Shown: positions 1 to 11,919, numbered from the stretch's first letter. The stretch: DNA of 64,000 nt from Marvania coccoides (GCA_963854735.1 OY978097.1:248001-312000); one strand, 5' to 3'. Numbers and translations: made by a program. The notes: a model not told the origin generated them from the sequence alone.

Positions 1-932
1 GTGGTCAGAGGCATCCACAGCTTCGCTTTCTTCTTCTAAGTCGGCATCTAGCACAAATCGCCTTCTCCCACGAGAATGAGGAACAGAAGCAGAAATTAGT
101 ACCACTGGGGTGAACTGCAGCGACTGGCGTTCCTCAAAAGCTATCTCCCAGTCTTCATCCCCGTCTTGGCACGCCCAGAAGCACCGCAGCGGCTTTTGCA
201 GCGCCTCTATTAGCGGGGAAAGGTGGTCTGGGCCCACAGCCAGCAAATCGTCAACCCAGCCGTCCAGCCGCTGCCGAATCTGGTTCCGTTCGTTGCCAGA
301 GATGAATGCGGGTAGTTGGACGTCGGCGCGCCACTCGCTGGCGGCGTCCAGCTCCCTCAGCCGAGCTACCGCTTGGTTGATCACTGCTGCCCAAATGGGC
401 ACAGTTTTAGACAGCGCATCCTGCGATCGTAGTTAATTAGGAATAATGCAAAACAAAGGAACAATAAATCGATTTTTAGTGCTACTCTCCCCCCAAATCA
501 GGGTTAATAAATAAAATTGGCGCTCACCGGAAAAGTTTTGCCTCTTCGAGTGGCGTCCACGATGCACACGCCACCCTGCGCCGCTGCAATCAAAGCAACG
601 TGAAGGTTCATCCGTGCGGTGCTGAACGACCACTGCCCTGAGTGCCCGTCTGTAGATTTGTAATAGCAGGTGTCGGCAGCTGAAGGAGCGTACCATAAGC
701 CGCATCGCAGGTTGGCTACGAGCGGCCAAGGGCGGCAAGCGTGTACCACGTCCCCCACGAACTGCCCGTCGTGCGCGATGGAGGCTAAACAGTTGAAGAG
801 GCCGTGCTCAGCTCGCTTTACAGCTCTGAGGACTGCCGTCATGCTGGGCTGGGTGTTGCAGATGTGGAAGGTGAGCCCGTCGGGGGCTTCGAAATGGCGT
901 TGCCGCATGATTGCGTCGTCCAGCTCCTCCAT
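1..932 (-). CDS. RIT1: Rit1-type initiator tRNA 2'-O-ribosyl phosphate transferase, 3' part missing
   Basis: Exons complement(528..932) and complement(1..420); the gene runs off the left edge. The family adds a phosphoribosyl group to position 64 of the cytosolic initiator tRNA, which keeps it out of elongation. Seen: the near N-terminal block STDGHSGQWSFST followed by DATRRGKTFP, then across a phase-0 GT-AG intron DALSKTVPIWAAVIN, a continuous Rit1 signature. About 275 residues are present; known members are near 450-500, so the C-terminal part lies outside. The start at 932 opens MEELDDAIMRQRHFEAP and is the first ATG in the frame; an upstream exon cannot be excluded. Family identity rests on recalled motifs; confidence is high because the two exons join in frame exactly inside the motif. 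Confidence 0.85.
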
Positions 933-1342
933 GCTTTTGGCCGCTTACGAGTAAAATCGGACGAATTATTTTGTGGGGGGAAAAATATTCAAAAACATGG
1001 ACGACGCATGCTGAACATCATCGAAAAAAATCGTACTTGCGATATAAATGCAAAAGCTTCAAAATTAGACGGACTTGATCCGAATCAGACGGGAAAAAAC
1101 CCGCGTTTCGTTTTTTTCTTTTTTTTCAAAGGAAAAAACATGATGAATCCCTCGTTGCATCGGGTTTTCAGCCTATTTTAATCAAGCCTGTTTTTTTCTT
1201 AAGTTTTTTTCCGGTGTGAAGTTGGCAAGCGAGCCGTTAATTGCAGCATTTGTTTTTTTGATCACTTTTTGATTAAATTAATAACTTGCTTTAGTCTCCT
1301 GTGTAACGTTTTCTTCTCAAAACTATATCGCCACATGTCACA
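933..1342. other. Intergenic, divergent Rit1 / NDH-2 promoters
   Basis: Between two divergently transcribed genes. T-rich runs near 1110-1130 and 1190-1260; no RNA gene or repeat recognised. Confidence 0.4.
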
Positions 1343-3408
1343 ATGTTGACTGCGTATCCTTGGAGGCTCATTCAGCGCTCATTCAGCACGTTTGCCTCTC
1401 CTGTACTGCAAGCTGCATACAGAGCCCCAGCTCAAACAACGCTTCCACTCACGACAGGTAGGATACGCCTCGAATCAGATTTTGAGAATGATGGTTCAAA
1501 TTTTGAGAATGGCCTAAAAAAATGTCTCCTCAGGGCGAGAGCGTCTCGTAGTTTTGGGGACGGGTTGGGGGGGGTGCCGCCTGCTAAAAGACATCGACCC
1601 TCAGAAATATGATTTCACCGTCATTAGCCCAAGAAACCACATGGTGTTCACCCCGCTGCTGACTAATACTTGTGTGGGAACGCTAGAGTCGCGGGCCGTC
1701 ACTCAGGCGAGCAAATTTCTTCTTTTATCGCATTGTTACGGCATTTTTGCCTTTTTTATTTTGCAGTAAATACATCGTAGTGAAAGTGATGCATTTCCTC
1801 GGATTTTAGGCAGTGGTGGATTTGCAGAAAGCGCTGAAAGCCCCGCAGAATTTCTACTTTGCCGCCAACGCCATTGCTGTGCGCCCTGAGGAGAAGGTGG
1901 TCGAGGCCTGTTCTGTCGATGGCATCCGCTTTGAGGTCTCGTACGACGTTCTCGCCATTGCCACCGGATCCTTGGGCAGTACATTTGGGATCCCAGGGGT
2001 GGAAGAGAACACGCACTTTCTTCGTGATGCTGCCAACGCAGACGCCATTCGCAACGCGCTCATCGAGAACTGGAACAAGGCAAACATCCCGAAACGCCCG
2101 TTGCAGGTAAAGAAAGCGGCGGCAATGCAAGATATAGTAGAGAGTTGCAAATTCCAAATCCCACCCTGCTGCCGCTCGTCCTCCCAGGGGCACTCCCCTT
2201 AGAGAGTTAACGCAACGTTGCAACTCATAAATATTTGTCACAACAACACACGCAGGAGCGAGACCGCTTGCTGCACACCGTGGTGGTGGGCGGTGGCCCC
2301 ACCGGCGTCGAATTTTCCAGCGACTTGGCTGACTTCATCAGCCAAGACCTCCAAAAAATCGATCCCGACCGAGCTCGCGACATGAGAGTCACCCTCATCG
2401 AAGCCACCGAGCTGCTGGGCTCTTTCGACGCGCGGCTGCGGGAATACGCGGCTGGGAAGCTCGTGAAAGCGGGGGTGCACCTGCTGAAGGGCGTAGTGAA
2501 AGAGGTCCGAGCGACGGAGCTGGAGCTGCAAAATGGCGACGTAATTCCCTTTGGGCTGTGCGTTTGGTCGACTGGCGTGGGGCCTAGCCCGTTCACGCTG
2601 TCTCTGCCCTTTGAAAAGACCCCCAGGGGCAGAATTGCGGTAGATGAGTACTTGCGAGTGCTGCGGCCGGTGGCCACTGCGGCAGGCAAGGAAGTAGCGC
2701 CGCAGGGGCCGCAGAAGCTGAGCGACGTCAGCATTGAGCAGGATGAAGAGGTGCCGGTGGGGGAGAGCGACCTGGGGATGCAGCCAAAGCCTACGCCAGA
2801 GTGTGGCGTTTTTGCGCTGGGAGACTGCTCCGCGAACGCAGACACGCCGGTGAGCTGGTGCAAAGTGCATCGATAGCTGAAAATTGAATACACGTTCTTA
2901 TGCAGCTGATTTTTTTTTCTTCGTATGTCTGCAGCTGCCTGCGCTGGCGCAAGTGGCAGAGCAGCAGGGCAAGTACTTGGCGAAGCTGCTCAACGCACGG
3001 GCTGAAACTGGTGGCAAAGTTGACGAGGCGACATTGAAAAAGTTTGTCTACCGCAGCCTAGGCTCAATGGCCACCGTCGGTGAGTAATATGATTTCGAGA
3101 GGATAATATCTAGAATTCTTCGAAACTTGGGCCAATATATAAATAATTGAAGGGTGAAAACAGCTGCAATGACACGCTATTTCACCACCATTTATGCAAA
3201 TTCAACCATTCCATGCGCAGGTGGCATGTCGGCTGTGATTGAGCTGCAGAGGCCCGGAGGGAGGCGCCTCTCATGGACCGGGTTCAGCTCCTGGGTAGCG
3301 TGGCGGTCTGCCTACCTGACGCGGCTGGGGACGATGAAGGCGCGGCTGTTTGTTGCCATGAACTGGACCATGACGCAGCTGTTTGGCCGGGACATCAGCC
3401 GGTGGTGA
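1343..3408 (+). CDS. Type II NAD(P)H:quinone oxidoreductase (NDH-2)
   Basis: Exons 1343..1457, 1534..1706, 1810..2106, 2256..2849, 2935..3079, 3221..3408; 503 residues, normal for the family. Single-subunit flavoenzyme that oxidises NAD(P)H and reduces quinone without pumping protons. Seen: a first dinucleotide fold VVLGTGWGG near residue 44 (FAD), a second [12 protein letters not shown] near 204 (NAD(P)H), GDCSAN, and the C-terminal LFGRDISRW. The N-terminus ([19 protein letters not shown]) is basic and Ser-rich, suggesting a mitochondrial presequence, though plastid members exist. No EF-hand insert is seen, so it is closer to NDA than NDB types. Intron 2 (1707..1809) starts CAG|GCGAGC, a GC-AG intron required by phase. 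Ends tail-to-tail with Tic20. Confidence 0.93.
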
Positions 3409-3849
3409 AAACCAAGCTAGCTGGCTGAATGAACCCTTTGTCGTTTTCACGTAAAACCAGTCGAAAGAGAACCCCCTTTGACTATCTGTCCAGCTTTGTT
3501 TAATAAGTATTTAGTTGTCGTAATTCAATTTTACAAAAACGAACTCGAAGTCGGTGTTACTGTTTGATGCAAATGGCGTTAACACGAGAGAGAAAGAAAG
3601 AACAATATGAGTGTGTATGCGTGTGTAAAAAGAAAGCGTTCCGAGAAGTACCAAGCCTAGAAAGAAAGGTATGGCCCGCTGTTCCCATCCTACCTAGCTC
3701 CACCAAGCAGCTCGCTCCAAGCAAAAGCAGTACTACTGTGTTTAGTCACTAAAGAGGAGCAGCCGGTTCCAAACGTGAAAAGTAAAAACATCACGTCCGC
3801 CTGTAAAAAAAGTTTTTGTTTCCCGTCCTAGAGATCTAACAGCTAGCGT
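3409..3849. other. Convergent intergenic region
   Basis: 3' flanks of NDH-2 and Tic20. Low-complexity purine-rich stretches; nothing recognisable. Confidence 0.4.
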
Positions 3850-4844
3850 TTATGCGTACTCGCTGAGAGCCACCTGGTGGTACACAGACTCCGACACGAA
3901 CGGCACGTCGGCGTACGCCCCTCGCAAGGTCCAGAACACGCAGTACACGACTGTGCCCATGCAGCAGGTCCACGAGAACATGTCGAAGAACTTGCCAACC
4001 ACCGACCACTTGAGCTCAGCAGGGAGGTAGGCCCTGATGATGTGGAACAGCATGGTCACAATGTCAATCATGATGGCCTGCGTGTACAGAAGTTAAGGGG
4101 GGTGTCTGGTTATATATACAAAATGACGAAATGTTGATAAAAAAGTAAGAGCATGTTGCCTCTCTGGGGTTTTTATTGCTCACCTGCATGCAGTTGAAGC
4201 GCACAAAGTGGTGCAGCTTCTGATTCTTGACGATGGAGAGGAACATGACGAAGAAGATGATGAGGGGCGCAAACTGCGATGAAAAGTAGACTTTGACCAA
4301 CGGGCCGGGCACAAAGTAAAGCAGCAGCAGGTTGCGGAAGCGGCGGTAGATCTCGCGGCCCATGGAGATGGAGTCGATCCAGGGGACAAGGTAGCACAGC
4401 GCGGAGAAGACGCGCCAGAAGAGGGAGGGCGGGCCTTGGTTGGCAGCGGCGTCCTCGTCCTCGCCATCCAGAGCGTCGGGGTCGCGGGCGCGGGCGGAGA
4501 CGGGGGATACACCGCGGGCAGGAAGCACTGGTCGCAAAGGGGTGCGCATGGCGCACCGCAGGCTGCTGTTGGCTGCAGGAGGAAATAAAATGTTGGAGAT
4601 GTGAATGAGAAAGGGTGGATTTGTGGCGATCGCTGCACATTGCGCATCGGAGGCTTCAATCTGGATTGAAAGAAGCGATTTTGGGGAGTACGAAGGGTGG
4701 CGCACCCGAGATGAAGCCCACAGAGGAGCCGGCCACCCGAGAAATCTTTGCTGCAGCTGCATTTTTGTATGATGCACGTGCCGACACTGTTGATAGCCTC
4801 TGCACCCCAATTTGAGACCGCACAGCCCCAAGCTGCGCCCTCAT
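3850..4844 (-). CDS. TIC20: Tic20-family chloroplast protein-import channel subunit
   Basis: Exons complement(4706..4844), complement(4184..4572), complement(3850..4077); 251 residues. Tic20 forms the core of the inner-envelope protein translocon. Seen: an N-terminal Ser/Ala/Lys-rich transit-like peptide, then ALCYLVPWIDS, several hydrophobic helices, HHFVRFNCMQ joined to AIMIDIV across a phase-0 intron, and YADVPFVSESVYHQVAL near the C-terminus. The RFN.MQ...DI and YADIPF-type motifs are the family hallmarks. The first donor (GTGCGC) is weak but gives the only phase-compatible join. The small Tic20 group that keeps the FVRFNxMQ motif is the best match; subgroup not resolved. Confidence 0.87.
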
Positions 4845-5091
4845 TGCAGCCTTATTCCCTGTCGAAAAAAAGTGATTGATGTTGGCTAAAATCCGATGGA
4901 GCCGAATTCAGATAGGCTGATCGTGTCGTATTTGATCAGCGATATTACAATTGTAACTTTTTTGCTCGCATTCGATCAAACAACCGAAGATTAGGCCGTG
5001 CTGCCGCCTCCTTCTCCACAGCAGGCAAACAAAATGATTTAAATTGTTTCAGGCAACTTCACGCCTATTAATTTTTTTTATAATAAACAAA

Positions 5092-6401
5092 ATGGAGCCG
5101 GATGACGCAGTAGCGAGGCTGCTGGCTCGCGACGCTGAAAGTTTGAAACAGCAATGGGAAGGCCTGAGCGATGAGGCCTTGTTAGAGGAGATCAACGAGT
5201 ACAGGGGCGCTGTGAGGGATTTATCTTCAAAGGTTGCTCGCCTAGGTACGCGCTGACAAATTTGTGCCTCGTTGGTTCGCCAAAATTTATTTTTGCAAAT
5301 TATCAGCTTGATCACTTCAAATTTTTCTGTGCCCCCGTGCAGGCGTGGCTGTGCCGTCTGGCGAGCAGGCCGCCCCTGCGGCTGCCACCGCGGTGGAGGA
5401 CCCGCTGGGCGTGGAGGGCGTGGACTACCGCGTGGGCAGCGTTGAGGATGTAGATCCCTCCGAGTGGCAGGCAAGCCCCTGTAAACTCCGTTTATAATCT
5501 GCAATATCGCCAATATTTACCCATCGATCAACTAAAATTGCACAGCCTTTATCTCACCACTTTCCTCCAACAAAACAATGTTTCTAATACAGGTGCCGCC
5601 GCACTGCATCCCTATCCATGCCAACGTCACCACCTACGACTGGTCCCGGCTGGCCTCCACCTCGCAGTTCGACGTCATCATGATGGACCCCCCCTGGCAG
5701 CTGGCCACCGCCAATCCCACGCGAGGGGTGGCCCTCGGCTACTCGCAGCTAACCGACCGCGACATTCAAAATTTGCCCATCCCACAGCTGCAGAAGGACG
5801 GGTTTCTCTTCATCTGGGTCATCAACGCCAAGTACCAGTTCACGCTGGACCTGTTTGAGCGGTGGGGGTACGAGCTAGTGGACGAAATCGTATGGGTGAA
5901 AATGACAGTGAACAGGAGGCTCGCAAAATCGCACGGGTTCTACCTGCAGCACGCCAAAGAGGTGTGTCTGGTGGGTAAAAAAGGCGCGGATCCGCCGGGG
6001 ATGTGCAGCGGGGTGGGGTCTGACATCATTTACAGCGAGCGGCGGGGGCAGAGCCAGAAACCGGAGGAGATCTACCAGCTGGTGGAGGAGCTGGTGCCGG
6101 ACGGGCGGTACCTTGAGATATTCGGGCGGAAGAACAACCTGAGGAACTACTGGGTGACGGTGGGCAATGAGGTGACCGGGCAAGGTGAGTATTGAAGAAA
6201 GTAGAAAGTAGGAAGTAGAAAGAATTCTACACTTGATGGCAGTGGGATAGCCCATTTACTAAGAATAATAAAATTTCTTTCTGTTTCCTGATTTTTTTAG
6301 GGCCGCCAAAGTGCGATCAGGAGGCGATAGAGGCGGGGGCCAGAAAAGCGCCTGGGGCTGTGTTTGGCCGTGGCGTTGCTGGGCCCTTGGCAGGAGTTTG
6401 A
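5092..6401 (+). CDS. MT-A70 family adenine N6-methyltransferase, MTA1/AMT1-like
   Basis: Exons 5092..5245, 5343..5470, 5593..6184, 6301..6401; 324 residues. Transfers methyl from SAM to adenine N6. Seen: catalytic DPPW at residues 126-129 (FDVIMMDPPWQL), then RGVALGYSQLTD, FLFIWVINAKY, HAKEVCLVGKKG, SERRGQSQKPEEIY and GRKNNLRNYWVTVGNE. The N-terminus is a short predicted helical/acidic region without CCCH zinc fingers, unlike METTL3. The RGVALGY insert after DPPW and the small size resemble the clade including ciliate MTA1/AMT1, which methylates DNA; this is from memory and needs a tree. Intron 2 (5471..5592) is GC-AG (CAG|GCAAGC); the nearby GT breaks the frame. Alternative: an mRNA m6A METTL3 orthologue. 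Confidence 0.9.
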
Positions 6402-6605
6402 GCGAAGAGAGGGTGTGAAGCATTTGAGGCTTGCATTTTTTTACTGTTTAATATGTTTCAAAATAAAGAAAGTTATTGTGAATAAACAGGTAGTAAACAA
6501 AATAAAATCGTGCGAGGACAAAATTTGGGTGGTTTCGTTTCAAAATTGGAGAGCTGGTCTGGATTCTGGAAGGGCGATGCTAGATGGGATATTTATTTAC
6601 GTGTA

Positions 6606-7581
6606 TCAAGGTGCCACCTGCTCATCTTGGGGCCCCACAGGGATAGCGCAGATGGAGGTACGGTAGCGGCTGCTGCTCACACCACCTTCTTCCTGCAGAA
6701 AAAGTAAGAAACAGACAGGGAAGTAAATTTATATGCAAGAGGGTAATAAACGAGCTAGAAATAATAATGAACAAGAAAACGTAGAAAATAATGAATGATT
6801 GAATGGAAAAAACTCACCGCTGCAGAGGTGAAGCGCGTGCTGTAGGTGACGTAAATCAGCGCTCCGTTCGGCTCATCGTAGATGCGCCTCACCCTCAAGC
6901 GCTTGTTCTGCAGCAGGTTGAGCGTCTTGAGCTCGCTGAAGATCTCCTGCCCCTCCTCTGCTTTGGCCGCTTTGGGGTCTTTGATCACAACTCTGCCAGT
7001 GGCAACGCAGGCGATGGAAGCTTGCGATGGGTCGGCAAATGGGTCGGAAGAAAACTTCTCTGCCAGGCTGCGAGAGTAGTCGGTGTAGTAGAGCGTGACG
7101 CCTGCAGAAGAAGGAATTGTGTGATTTTCGGTTGGTTGTGAAGTGCCAGCTCTCGAGTGTCTCAGAAAATGTATTTTCCTAGTTTCTAAATTTACCTTCA
7201 ACTCCTGGGTCAGCCAGGCGGTCCACTTGCACTGCATCAATGCAAGTATAAAAAGTTGAACTCAGACTGCCGCATGGCCCTTTTTAACTATAGACTCTCT
7301 TTCTTCAACTAACCGGTGTCTCTGAAAACACCAGGGATAGGCAAAAACCCGCTGGTCGCAAACTCTGCAATCTTCGCATTGGCCTGAGCCTCGGGGGCGG
7401 GGGTCAGGCACACCAGCGCAGCTGCGCCAATGCTCAATACCTTCTGGGCGACGGTAATTCGCCCGAAGTCGCCTCCAAGAGCAGCCATGGTGGGCGGCAA
7501 GGCGCAAGCCCTTCCGAAGCGTCGGGAGGATGGAGCGACGCGTCCCGCTTGGCTCAACGTAGCTTTATGAGCGGTCAGCAT
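6606..7581 (-). CDS. CreA-family protein, plastid-targeted
   Basis: Exons complement(7314..7581), complement(7196..7231), complement(6818..7101), complement(6606..6692); 224 residues. CreA proteins are conserved in cyanobacteria, proteobacteria and plastids, with no firm biochemical role. Seen: an N-terminal transit-like region with a following hydrophobic stretch (VLSIGAAALVCLTPAPEAQA) that ends in an A-x-A type site, suggesting thylakoid-lumen or inner-membrane delivery. Then VDRLADPGVEGVTLYYTDY, DPSQASIACVATG, ALIYVTYSTRF and the C-terminal SSSRYRTSICAIPVG, all family motifs. The 36-base second exon is needed to complete the DDP-x-V-x-G motif. Divergent from EFSec. Confidence 0.85.
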
Positions 7582-7894
7582 GTTGAAAAATATTTGTATT
7601 TATATCACAGTAATTAAAGCTGGTTCCAGGCTGGTCACCCCCGCAAGTAGTCAAAGACGTCGTTAATATAGATTATAAAAAATAGAAATGGGAAATGAGC
7701 CAGAGATCGCGCTGCAGTCCCAACTTTTTCTGTCACTGTGTGGTCATTTCGTGGACGGCTCAAAAAGATAGCCAATAGTTGGTTTTAAATGTTTACAAAG
7801 TTCTCAATAAAACCACTCAGATCGCCGTAATTGCGGCAATGCGTGTTTTCATAAAAATATAGAAATAAAACATCTCAAATCTTTCGTCCCCAGC
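7582..7894. other. Intergenic, divergent CreA / EFSec promoters
   Basis: AT-rich; no recognised element. Confidence 0.35.
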
Positions 7895-9688
7895 ATGGCT
7901 GCCCCTTTTACAAACCCCTACAACGTCAATGTCGGCGTCCTGGGGCACGTCGACAGCGGCAAAACCAGTCTGGTGGCCGCTCTGTCCACCACTCTCTCAA
8001 CCGCCGCTCTCGACAAAAACCCCCAATCCAGGCAGCGAGGCATCACCCTGGACCTGGGATTCTCCTCCTTCATGGAGCCTGCCCCGTCTGAGAGTCCGTT
8101 TGTGGCCGCTGGGCACGATGCAGTGCAGTTTACCCTGGTAGATTGCCCCGGCCACGCCTCTCTGATTCGCACCGTCGTTGGGGGGGCTCAGATCATGGAC
8201 ACGATGCTGCTGGTGGTGGACGTGACCAAAGGCATTCAGACGCAGACGGCAGAATGCATTGTCATTGGGGAAATTACCACAGATACCATGATTGTGGCAC
8301 TTAATAAAATTGGTGGGTGCGAAAATCTATCCGAATTGCTCTAGTATGCAGACGCGTTGCTTAGATGTACATCACTCTTGCAGATTTTGGTTGGCATATG
8401 ACTTATCTGATTACGTCTTTCCTTTACTGCAGATTTGCTCGACCCCGAAAAGAAGGAAAAGCACATAAAAAAGGCCAAGAAGCTTGTCGCCGCAACGCTC
8501 GCAGCCACAAAGTTTGCCGGCTGCCGAGTGGTGCCAGTCGCAGCACGGCCCGGCGCAGCCGAAGAAGGCGCCAACGAAGGCATCTTGGAGCTGAAGCAAG
8601 CGCTGATGGAAGCGGCATTTGTCCGACCAGCCGCCGCTGTCGACGATTCCTTTCTTTTTCTCATCGATCACTGCTTTGCGGTGAAGGGCCAAGGCACTGT
8701 GATGACTGGGACGGTCGCCAGGGGGAGGCTGGCGGTAGGGGACACCTTGGAGCTCCCTGCTCTCAAACAGCAAAAGAAAGTCAAGTCCATGCAGGTCTTC
8801 CGCCGCCCGGTGCAGGCCTGCCAGCGAGGCGACCGCGTGGGCATCTGCGTGACGCAGCTGGAGGCGGGCGCCGTGGAGAGGGGGCTGGCTGCTGCCCCTG
8901 CCACTGTTCCTACTTTTGGCGCCGCAGTTTTATCCCTAGAAAAAGTGAGATTTTACCCGGGGGACGTGCTTTCCACGACCAAGATGCACGTCATGGTGGG
9001 CCATGCCACTGTGATGGCTAAGCTCTGGTTTTTCGGGCTACCTCGCGATGCTTCCTCCGCCGCCGCTGCTGCTCTTGCCATCACATCGAAGGCCTCTGCT
9101 GCTGCTCCTGAATTCGAGTTTGAGCAAGATTACATGTACCAAGACGCGCTGTACGGCGATGAAGGGCGGCCAGCGGAGGACGAGGGCGGCACTGCGGCTT
9201 CCGAGGGGCTGCCACCCCATCACGGCCCTCAGTGGGCCTACGCTCAATTCGACGAGCCTGTGACAGTGCCGCTGGGGTCCTTAGTTATTGGAGCAAGATT
9301 AGACGCAAATCTGGATGCTTCTACGTGCAGAATAGCGTGCGCGGGGCGCATTTGTGCGACTTATGAACCCTCCACAGCCGGCTTGAAAGTTTACAAGCTG
9401 AAGACGAGGGAGGGGGTGATTGAGCGAGTGGAGGCCGACGGATGCACCGCGGTGTGCCGTGGGATGTTTGGGAAAGACAGCGACATGAGTAAATTTGTCG
9501 GCATGGAGGTGAAGGGCCCTGAGGGCCAGCGGGGCACGCTGGAGGGCTCTTTTGGCAAGTCTGGCAAGTTTAAGGTACGCTTTCCTGGCGGGGTGGTTGC
9601 CACGCAGGGTCAGGCGCCTGCGAGAGTGGTGCTGGTGTACAAGCGACACATATTTGACCCCGAAAATAGAAAGACGCTGACTCAATAA
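7895..9688 (+). CDS. EEFSEC: Selenocysteine-specific elongation factor EFSec (SelB homologue)
   Basis: Exons 7895..8312 and 8433..9688; 557 residues. GTPase that delivers Sec-tRNA to the ribosome at recoded UGA codons with SECIS/SBP2. Seen: G1 GHVDSGKTSL near residues 17-26, G2 RGITLDLGF, G3 DCPGHASL, G4 NKID split by the intron (NKI|G-D), then EF-Tu-like domains II/III with the RGDRVGICV motif, and the EFSec-specific C-terminal domain with GKSGKFKVRFPGG and VYKRHIFDP. About 580-600 is usual for the family. Its presence implies a working selenoprotein system. Land plants have lost this factor, green algae keep it (known). Confidence 0.94.
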
Positions 9689-9979
9689 AAATGAATTTGT
9701 ATAACACTGTTAAAATAAATACACTATTTCATAATAAGCAAATATATTCAACTAAAGCGAACAAAAGAAGCCAGTAAAATTAGGTACCTGAAAAAAGTAA
9801 TAACATAAACGCATACCAAAAAAATTTACGAAAGAAATTTTCATCAGCCAGGTTGAAAAAAAACGTGGAAAAAACTGCTGTTGCTGCTATTGACTGCTAG
9901 AGAAAGTTAGTACGCATATTCATTTTGCCTGGGCAGCTCTTTCAGCCCTTAAATTGCTTTTTTCTCTCTCACCCATCTG

Positions 9980-11919
9980 TCAAGGTTGTGGCAGTGGCGG
10001 AGCAGCAGGAGAACCTCCAACAAGATGAGCGGGTCCCATTGCTCCATGCGCTGCAGCAGACCCCCTGGCAGCCAGCGCCAAGCTCACAACGCCATTCGCT
10101 GCCGCCAGCACGCCCACCGCCACCCTCGCTCCCTGCCACTTCCCACTGCCCAAGATCCTAATGGGAAGCGTCAGCGCCAGCACACCGCCCAGCATGCCCA
10201 GCAGGCAAAGCACCGCATGCTCCCGCTTGGCAGCGCGCTCTAACGCCACTTGTAACCTCTCCACTTGCGCCTCCATCGCCTGCAGCTTGGTAGCCACCAG
10301 AGCGTCCAATTTTGCTTCCAGCGATGCAAAGTCGGAATTTTCGCTGCGCGGGCCCGCTGGCCCCGCTGCCGCCGCCACGCTGGTGAGGTTCCGCTGCAGC
10401 GACTCCAGCGCTTTAGTGGCCATGCGCTGCTGCGCCTTGACGGTCAAAATCTCTTGCACCAAAACGTCAAAAATGCCGCCGCCGGATTTTCCTTTTACCG
10501 TCGGCAAAGCCTCAATGGGGGGCGGCAGGGGGGACACATTGGAAGCTGCCCTGTTTTCGCTGCTAGACAGCCCTCCAGGCGGGCTCTTGGCGTCCTCGGC
10601 CGGGCGCTGAGCTGGCGGCACGGGAGCAAGTGACGGGGTTGGCCTTGGCGCAGGCTTAGGGGCAGTTGCAGGGGTCGCTGATGCTGGACCATGCACCTCT
10701 TGCTGCTTCATTCCACCAGTAGAGGCCCCTGAGGCTGCACCGCTGGACGTGCCAGCCCCCTTTCCACTTTTTCCTTGTCCCCCGCTGCCGCCATCGCCGC
10801 TGCCTGCCCCTGCCTCTGGCACTGCTGGCGGTCGCTCCTCGGCGGCAGGAGAACCACTGCCTGCCGACGTCGTTTGTTGTTGTTGTTGTTGCTGCTGCTG
10901 CTGCTCTGCTGCCTGGCCTTGGGGTCCTCCACCTCCTCTTTCAATAGCATCCGCAGCGCTTTCGCTATGAATGTCCACAGCTGCCAAGGTTTCCTCCAGC
11001 AGCCCCGGCTCCATTTCCAACCCCAGCTCATCATCAGCTAGCTGATCCTCCAGCTCCTCCGCCGCGCTCTTGCCGTACACAGCCACCCCGTTGATGGCAC
11101 ACACAGGCTCAGTGCCGTAGTGCGTGAGCAACCGCAGCAGCAGATACCGCACCCATGCCGGCTGTCCAAACGCAAATTGCTGCACCCCCTTCGCCTTCTC
11201 GGCTGTAAACTTGCCCAGCACCCGCCACGCGGTGCTGTTGAGCCCCTTGGCGGTCTCCACATTGTCAGTCCTCGGGTGGGACTGCCGCCCCCGAACCTCG
11301 AACTCTTTGACCCGGGATGAGTACAGCTCGTGCTGCCCCAGCTCTATGCGAGACACCTTTGCCACCTGCGATAGCTCCAGCACCACCCACTTGTCGTCGC
11401 GGCAGTCGTTGCGCATGAATGTGTCGCCGTCGTCGTCCAGAATCGCCGCCACCTTTTTGGCGCCCGGATTAGAGGCCAGGACCTTGGCGCCTGCACAAAC
11501 ACGGTAAGTAAGATGTGAGCACTAGTGGGTAAGTGTTTAACGGCATTAATTAGGCTCTGGAAGGAAGGAAAGGGGCTCTCACCGTCGTGGTCAAGGGCGA
11601 AATTCTGCTGAGAGGTGGGGAGGACCTCCAAAACAGCCTCTGAGATGGCCTTCACGCCTTCCCGGTCTTTCACAACGGCGGCAGGCGGGGGTGGGGCCGC
11701 TGGAGCGACGTGGACGCCGCACATTTCGCGATGGAGTGCCTGTTCAGCAACATCTTTGCCGGAGGTTTCGTGCCACCGGGCACATTCTGTCAGCAGCAGA
11801 ACAGGTGTAAACTTCATTTCTCGATTTTTCGGCGCATTTCGACGCGGCCTGGCTGCTGCAGCGGCGACCTCCCCTTCGATCAAACAAAATGCTAAAGTGA
11901 CGAGAACCAACAAGTCCAT
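9980..11919 (-). CDS. SUN-domain membrane protein (SUCO/Slp1 mid-SUN type)
   Basis: Exons complement(11583..11919) and complement(9980..11490); 615 residues. SUN proteins sit in the nuclear envelope or ER and bind partners in the lumen; the mid-SUN (SLP1/SUCO) type acts in ER and nuclear shape. Seen: a signal peptide (MDLLVLVTLAFCLIEG), a SUN-like beta-sandwich from about residue 115 to 235 with ILDDDGDTFMRNDC, KWVVLELSQ, ELYSSRVKEFEVRG and VRYLLLRLLTHYGTEPVCAINGVAVYG, a long Pro/Ser/Ala-rich linker holding an 11-Gln tract, a predicted coiled coil (LEAKLDALVATKLQAMEAQV), then two C-terminal hydrophobic helices. Domain order (signal, SUN, coil, TM) fits the mid-SUN class. Confidence 0.85.
10872..10915. 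repeat. Trinucleotide repeat encoding polyglutamine
   Basis: Runs of TTG then CTG on the plus strand encode a Gln tract on the minus strand in the SUN-protein linker; mixed CAA/CAG codons. Confidence 0.85.
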
